Shown: one piece after another, positions 20,651-23,780 of the stretch
How the letters are laid out: each line of letters opens with the position of its first letter
Numbering within the stretch: position 1 is the stretch's first letter
IMG/VR virus record: IMGVR_UViG_3300010233_000154
Location: 8,111 to 31,890 of that record
DNA from: a virus
Length of the DNA: 23,780 bases
Direction: 5' to 3' (one strand)
The notes under the pieces: generated by a model
The model's database searches: none
Seen by the model: the letters and a program-made list of their open reading frames with translations, nothing else
What the model was told of the DNA's origin: nothing
Program-made: the position numbers and the translations under genes

Positions 20651-21808
20651 TCAAGCCAAATATCTCTTAACTTGCGCTGTTGCACGTGCCGTAGTTACTA
20701 CTGCGCCAGTGGTCATGCCTGCAAGGACAGCCACGCCTGCTGGGTTGCGGACAATGAGCGTGCCTTCGAGAATGTATTGGTCCAAGCTGGCGTCAGCATT
20801 GGAGAACACTTCATTGTTAGGACCCAATTCGCGCAAGCTACCCCACTGAACCACATCAGGGTTCAAGAACAGGATAGAGGTGTTGTCAGAACCAGTTTGG
20901 TCCATCACCCAGCTGTCATCGATCTGATAGGTGTAGTTGAAGTCACCTTCGTAAGTACCAATCGTGTCGCCCTTGTCAGCAGGGTTAAAACGGTTGATCG
21001 AACGGCTCTGAGGAATGTTGTCAGAGATAGTGGTACGCAACGAGGTAGGCACAACCATGTTCGTGATTTTGGCGTTGAAACGCTGTTCAGCAACAGTCAC
21101 GAGTTGTTTGTACAACACGGGGCTGAAAGCTTGCAGGGTTTGACCAGTTGCGAACGAGAAGTAACCCAAACCAGCATTAGCCAACGAACCGTTGAAAGGC
21201 GTGTTAGTAGAAGCAGTGGTTCCGATAGCATCGTTGCTGTCAGAGGTAGCGATGTTCAAGACGCCAGTACCGCTGGTAGGGTTACCAGAGCGAGTGCCTG
21301 CGAAAGCGAACAAAGAACCAAAACGGCGACCATTGTCAGGCGAAGAACCTTGAGTAGCGGCTTGACCAGAGTACTTGATAGAAGCACCGTCAGCGCGCAA
21401 CATTTGCAGCTCAACGTCAAACATAATCTCAGTCAATTGCTTGACTTCTTGATAGGCTTGAGGATCACCACCAGCTTGTTCCACAGCGCGGGCAGTGCCA
21501 GTAGCACCAATCACGGTCGTGAAAATCTGGGTGTAGTTGCCCAAGTTAGAACGAGTGTTAGAAGCAGCAGCGGTCGAATCGACAGATGCACCTTCCAATT
21601 TAGCGTTCAATGCTGGGACACGGAAATAGTCATTAGGCCAAATGTGCAGAGTCGAATTGACTTTGCGCTTTTTGGACATAGCCATGTTAGTAACCGGGGT
21701 GCGGTCTTTAACATAGTTAGACACGGTCATGTCGAGGTCTTTGACCACGATGTCGGTTGTATAGGAACCGTTACCATTGCCAAGTGCGGCAGAGGTGATA
21801 GTAGACAT
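20651..21808 (-). CDS. Major capsid protein, DUF5309 / SU10-like
   Basis: The product has 385 residues. After a short Gly/Asn-rich start it reads DIVVKDLDMTVSNYVKDRTP (N-arm), WPNDYFRVPALNAKLEGASV, then NTRSNLGNYTQIFTTVIGAT and GTARAV. A helix follows with EVKQLTEIMFDVELQMLRAD (HK97-fold spine), then EGDFNYTYQIDDSWVMDQ and ILFLNPDVVQWGSLRELGP, and finally IVRNPAGVAVLAGMTTG. This order is what I know from DUF5309 capsid proteins such as that of phage SU10. It builds the icosahedral head around the scaffold encoded just upstream. SD CAGGAG; 18 bases separate it from the scaffold gene. Confidence 0.9.
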   Translation of the reverse strand: MSTITSAALGNGNGSYTTDIVVKDLDMTVSNYVKDRTPVTNMAMSKKRKVNSTLHIWPNDYFRVPALNAKLEGASVDSTAAASNTRSNLGNYTQIFTTVIGATGTARAVEQAGGDPQAYQEVKQLTEIMFDVELQMLRADGASIKYSGQAATQGSSPDNGRRFGSLFAFAGTRSGNPTSGTGVLNIATSDSNDAIGTTASTNTPFNGSLANAGLGYFSFATGQTLQAFSPVLYKQLVTVAEQRFNAKITNMVVPTSLRTTISDNIPQSRSINRFNPADKGDTIGTYEGDFNYTYQIDDSWVMDQTGSDNTSILFLNPDVVQWGSLRELGPNNEVFSNADASLDQYILEGTLIVRNPAGVAVLAGMTTGAVVTTARATAQVKRYLA

Positions 21809-21826
21809 TAAATTCTCCTGTGAAGA

Positions 21827-22957
21827 TTAACGAGGTCGGCGCTTATTAGACGCCAGCAATGTTGCCAAAAGTTCTTGCGTTGCCTTCTTATCCCCAGATT
21901 GCGCTTTCTTTTGAAGTTCTTCAGTCTTGTTATCAGGAGCCGTCTTTGCTTTTGCACTAGGTTTATTAGCCGCAGCCAACGAACCACCAGCATTACGCAT
22001 TTTCGGACCATCCCTAAACTTCATACCGTCACGGATTAACCCCAACAGATATTCATCACTGGAAACCAAATCAAGATTCGGTACACCTGGGACAAATGAC
22101 CCATTAGCGCCTTTCCACTCCTTAGACAGCTTATCCCGTAGTTCGGAGTAAGTCGCCTTATTCTTCAGTTCGGCATCAGAGAAACTCTGACGGGCTTTCT
22201 CAAGTTGCTCCTGCACGAATGCAGAACGCTGTTGATAGAACTGTTGAACTTTCGGACGGTTCGCTTGAATGAACTGGCTCTTTTCTTGGATCAACTGTGA
22301 GTTTTGACGGATAGCCGCCTCTGCTTCACTACGTTGAACCTCGTCAGTAGCCGAATCCCTGATTTGCGTCCATTGCTGGTTATATTGCTGAAGAGTAACC
22401 AATTCATTTGCGGCTGTTTCCAACTGCGGCTGAATAGTCAGCTCTAAACCAATTTGCAAACCATCGAGTTCTTTCCTGCGATTGGCTTCATATTCTTCAA
22501 AATCAGCACGTTCGGTTTTAAGCTTGCGCGCATTTTCATGAATAGCACTACCTTGACCGAGGATAGCAGCCGCCTTAGATACTGGGATCTCAATAAAGCC
22601 ACCATCGGCGTCCTTATTAGGAATTCTCCACAACATGTCAGGATTCTGTTCTGCAAACTCCAGAAAGTTAACTGCGTCATTTACACCATCGGTGGAATCT
22701 TCAGTATTTTCTTTGTCTACAGCATCATCAATCTCAGATGCACTATTTTCAGGTTCGGCTTCCTCATCAGGAGCCGCCTCCGGGGCAACAGCTTTCGCTG
22801 GAGCTTGTCCGGCTGGTGGAGTCGTGCTTTCGGGTTGCGGGACGTTACGCTCGTTAGCGGCGATCATCGCAGCGATAGCATCGGCGGGATTTACTGCACC
22901 AGTTTGTACTGCACCAGTTTGCTCAGTGGCGGTCGATTGCTCGATTACGTCTGACAT
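21827..22957 (-). CDS. Scaffolding protein
   Basis: The product has 376 residues, strongly charged and helical, located between portal and capsid genes. The N terminus is acidic and disordered (Glu/Asp/Pro/Ala-rich, residues 1-95). A patch FLEFAEQNPDMLWRIPNKDA resembles the helical segment of P22-type scaffolds. The middle is long coiled coil (about 140-270), and the C terminus is basic (ending SNKRRPR), suited for electrostatic capsid binding as in P22. SD AAGGT. Assignment is by context and composition. The tail contains a 15-bp perfect tandem repeat near the N terminus (QTGAVQTGAV). Confidence 0.8.
   Translation of the reverse strand: MSDVIEQSTATEQTGAVQTGAVNPADAIAAMIAANERNVPQPESTTPPAGQAPAKAVAPEAAPDEEAEPENSASEIDDAVDKENTEDSTDGVNDAVNFLEFAEQNPDMLWRIPNKDADGGFIEIPVSKAAAILGQGSAIHENARKLKTERADFEEYEANRRKELDGLQIGLELTIQPQLETAANELVTLQQYNQQWTQIRDSATDEVQRSEAEAAIRQNSQLIQEKSQFIQANRPKVQQFYQQRSAFVQEQLEKARQSFSDAELKNKATYSELRDKLSKEWKGANGSFVPGVPNLDLVSSDEYLLGLIRDGMKFRDGPKMRNAGGSLAAANKPSAKAKTAPDNKTEELQKKAQSGDKKATQELLATLLASNKRRPR
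22892..22921 (-). repeat. 15-bp perfect tandem repeat in the scaffold gene
   Basis: Two adjacent identical 15-bp copies (plus strand TACTGCACCAGTTTG) encode Q-T-G-A-V twice near residue 13-22 of the scaffold. The unit is a multiple of three, so copy-number change would stay in frame. Confidence 0.9.
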
Positions 22958-22978
22958 ATATTACCTTATTTCGTTAAG

Positions 22979-23293
22979 TTAAGCTTTTTTGTTAGCTACC
23001 TTAGCGAGATATTCACTCTTCTCAATGAAGTCAATGAAATCACGCACCCCAGCAACATAATATGCGTTGCCTATTCTTTCCTCGTCAGATTTGGCTTCTT
23101 CAAGCCTCTCCAACATGTTGAACCTATACAGGTTAAACATCAATGCAAAATCCACGTTCAGCAATAACCGGGTCGCGGCCTCACCGTTTTGGATTACCAG
23201 AGTTCGTTTTTCAGCATTGGCCTCCTTATATGAATCGGTTGCTTTGGTCCGGCGATTAAAGTAATCCCGGATATTCTTTACTAGACTTTTCAT
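22979..23293 (-). CDS. Small conserved hypothetical protein between portal and scaffold
   Basis: The product has 104 residues, basic at the N terminus (MKSLVKNIRDYFNRRTKATD), helical throughout. Notable are RLLLNVDFALMFNLYRFNML and a C-terminal IDFIEKSEYLAKVANKKA. SD AAGGAATAGGAA precedes the ATG. I recognise no family. Its position beside the portal in the head-gene order suggests a morphogenesis role, which is inference. Confidence 0.5.
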   Translation of the reverse strand: MKSLVKNIRDYFNRRTKATDSYKEANAEKRTLVIQNGEAATRLLLNVDFALMFNLYRFNMLERLEEAKSDEERIGNAYYVAGVRDFIDFIEKSEYLAKVANKKA

Positions 23294-23303
23294 TTCCTAT
23301 TCC

Positions 23304-23780
23304 TTAATCAATTTCTACAGCTGAGAGTTTGCCTTTCTTCATGGCTTGCATCTCAAAGTAGTTGTCCATGTCCACATCTTCGGCTTTCTTCATGTTCAAA
23401 GCAGCCACAGATTGTGATTCTTGCACCTTGGCGTTGTTCAAGTCCACCTTAGATTTGGTTTCCTGTTCAGCAACGCCCGGCCCTTGTTGTGCCTTGGCTT
23501 GAGCTACTTTTGCAGCTTCTTCCATAGTCGGCAGGTAAGAATCACAGTTCTTCACGCCCAAAGCATACAAAGTGTCCTCAAACGGACGGCGAGCCTTGAC
23601 AAACATTTCAGGCACACTTGGGTCAAGTTGCATCATGACCTGTGCAAACCCTTGTTGGGCCTGCATGATCAGTTGTTGACGGGTCAGGCGGTTCTCATCA
23701 GACAAGAACCCCAAGGCCAGATCAATGTTGATCATGTTGCGGTCAAGGAAATCAAAACGCTCCATAGACTTGGCATCCAA
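23304..23780 (-). CDS. Portal protein, C-terminal part
   Basis: The frame runs off the right edge, so the N-terminal part is missing; the first visible codon is TTG and is not a start. The segment FDFLDRNMINIDLALGFLSD with NRLTRQQLIMQAQQGF and QVMMQLDPSVPEM matches the C-terminal region of podovirus-type portal proteins as I know them. The end is a charged Gln/Ala-rich helix (EEAAKVAQAKAQ ... DVDMDNYFEMQAMKKGKL). Order portal, scaffold, capsid supports this. The portal is the dodecameric ring through which DNA enters and leaves the head. Confidence 0.7.
   Translation of the reverse strand: MDAKSMERFDFLDRNMINIDLALGFLSDENRLTRQQLIMQAQQGFAQVMMQLDPSVPEMFVKARRPFEDTLYALGVKNCDSYLPTMEEAAKVAQAKAQQGPGVAEQETKSKVDLNNAKVQESQSVAALNMKKAEDVDMDNYFEMQAMKKGKLSAVEID

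Noticed and set aside
20580-20660. Sigma-70 promoter after the capsid gene
   Set aside because: TTGATG and TAAATC elements can be found but the spacing (about 14) is wrong.
20645-21811. Long plus-strand open frame (388 codons) antisense to the capsid gene
   Set aside because: It mirrors the major capsid gene exactly in extent, its product is Arg/Ser/Val-rich without any recognisable domain, and no SD precedes it; the capsid frame explains the sequence.
1-23780. tRNA genes, integrase, repressor or attachment site
   Set aside because: None seen on either strand; lifestyle (lytic or temperate) cannot be told from this window.

Overview
The window is part of a tailed-phage genome (Caudoviricetes). 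Coding density is near 100 %, genes overlap or abut, there are two opposed transcription blocks, and there is no bacterial housekeeping gene, tRNA, IS element or CRISPR array. I read it as a short-tailed (podovirus-type) phage. A portal, scaffold and DUF5309-like major capsid protein are followed by adaptor- and nozzle-like proteins, many fibre genes and several candidate internal virion proteins, with no tape-measure or tail-tube gene. The host cannot be fixed from the sequence. The Shine-Dalgarno (SD) pattern (AAAGGA(A)) and the gram-negative lysis set (GH19 endolysin plus Rz/Rz1 spanins) point to a proteobacterium. The gene families remind me of freshwater environmental phages, possibly of Burkholderiales, but that is inference.

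Plus-strand block (1-2213): the 3' end of an early DNA-metabolism operon. It holds a single-strand annealing protein (DUF1071 type, N terminus outside the window), a small SSB/SpoVG-like protein with an acidic SSB-type tip, a basic-tailed small protein, a Cys-cluster protein and a probable winged-helix protein. A chain of very small genes coupled by ATGA overlaps follows, including a 31-residue membrane peptide and a 59-residue protein.

Minus-strand block (23780-2202, transcribed right to left): portal C terminus, small conserved protein, scaffold, major capsid protein, HNH homing endonuclease, head-tail region protein, tail adaptor-like protein, five modular tail fibre/appendage genes (collagen-like repeats, S74 and G2-like C-terminal domains), a 17-codon microgene, GIY-YIG homing endonuclease, another fibre gene, two small conserved proteins, nozzle/hub-like protein, a gpJ-like fibre/tip protein, five probable virion proteins rich in Gln/Gly/Ala or coiled coil, and then a lysis region. 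The lysis region has holin candidates, small membrane proteins, a Cys-rich lipoprotein, nested Rz/Rz1 and the GH19 endolysin. The endolysin meets the early operon tail to tail with a 12-nt overlap.

The main points of interest are: two unrelated homing endonucleases that each overlap the next virion gene by exactly 10 nt and carry its SD; a microgene that looks like the detached C-terminal coiled coil of an S74 fibre; a fibre locus with duplicated DNA cassettes in the same register; and a crowded lysis region. There is no gene-free stretch over 300 bases; the longest gap is about 70 bases, after the capsid gene.
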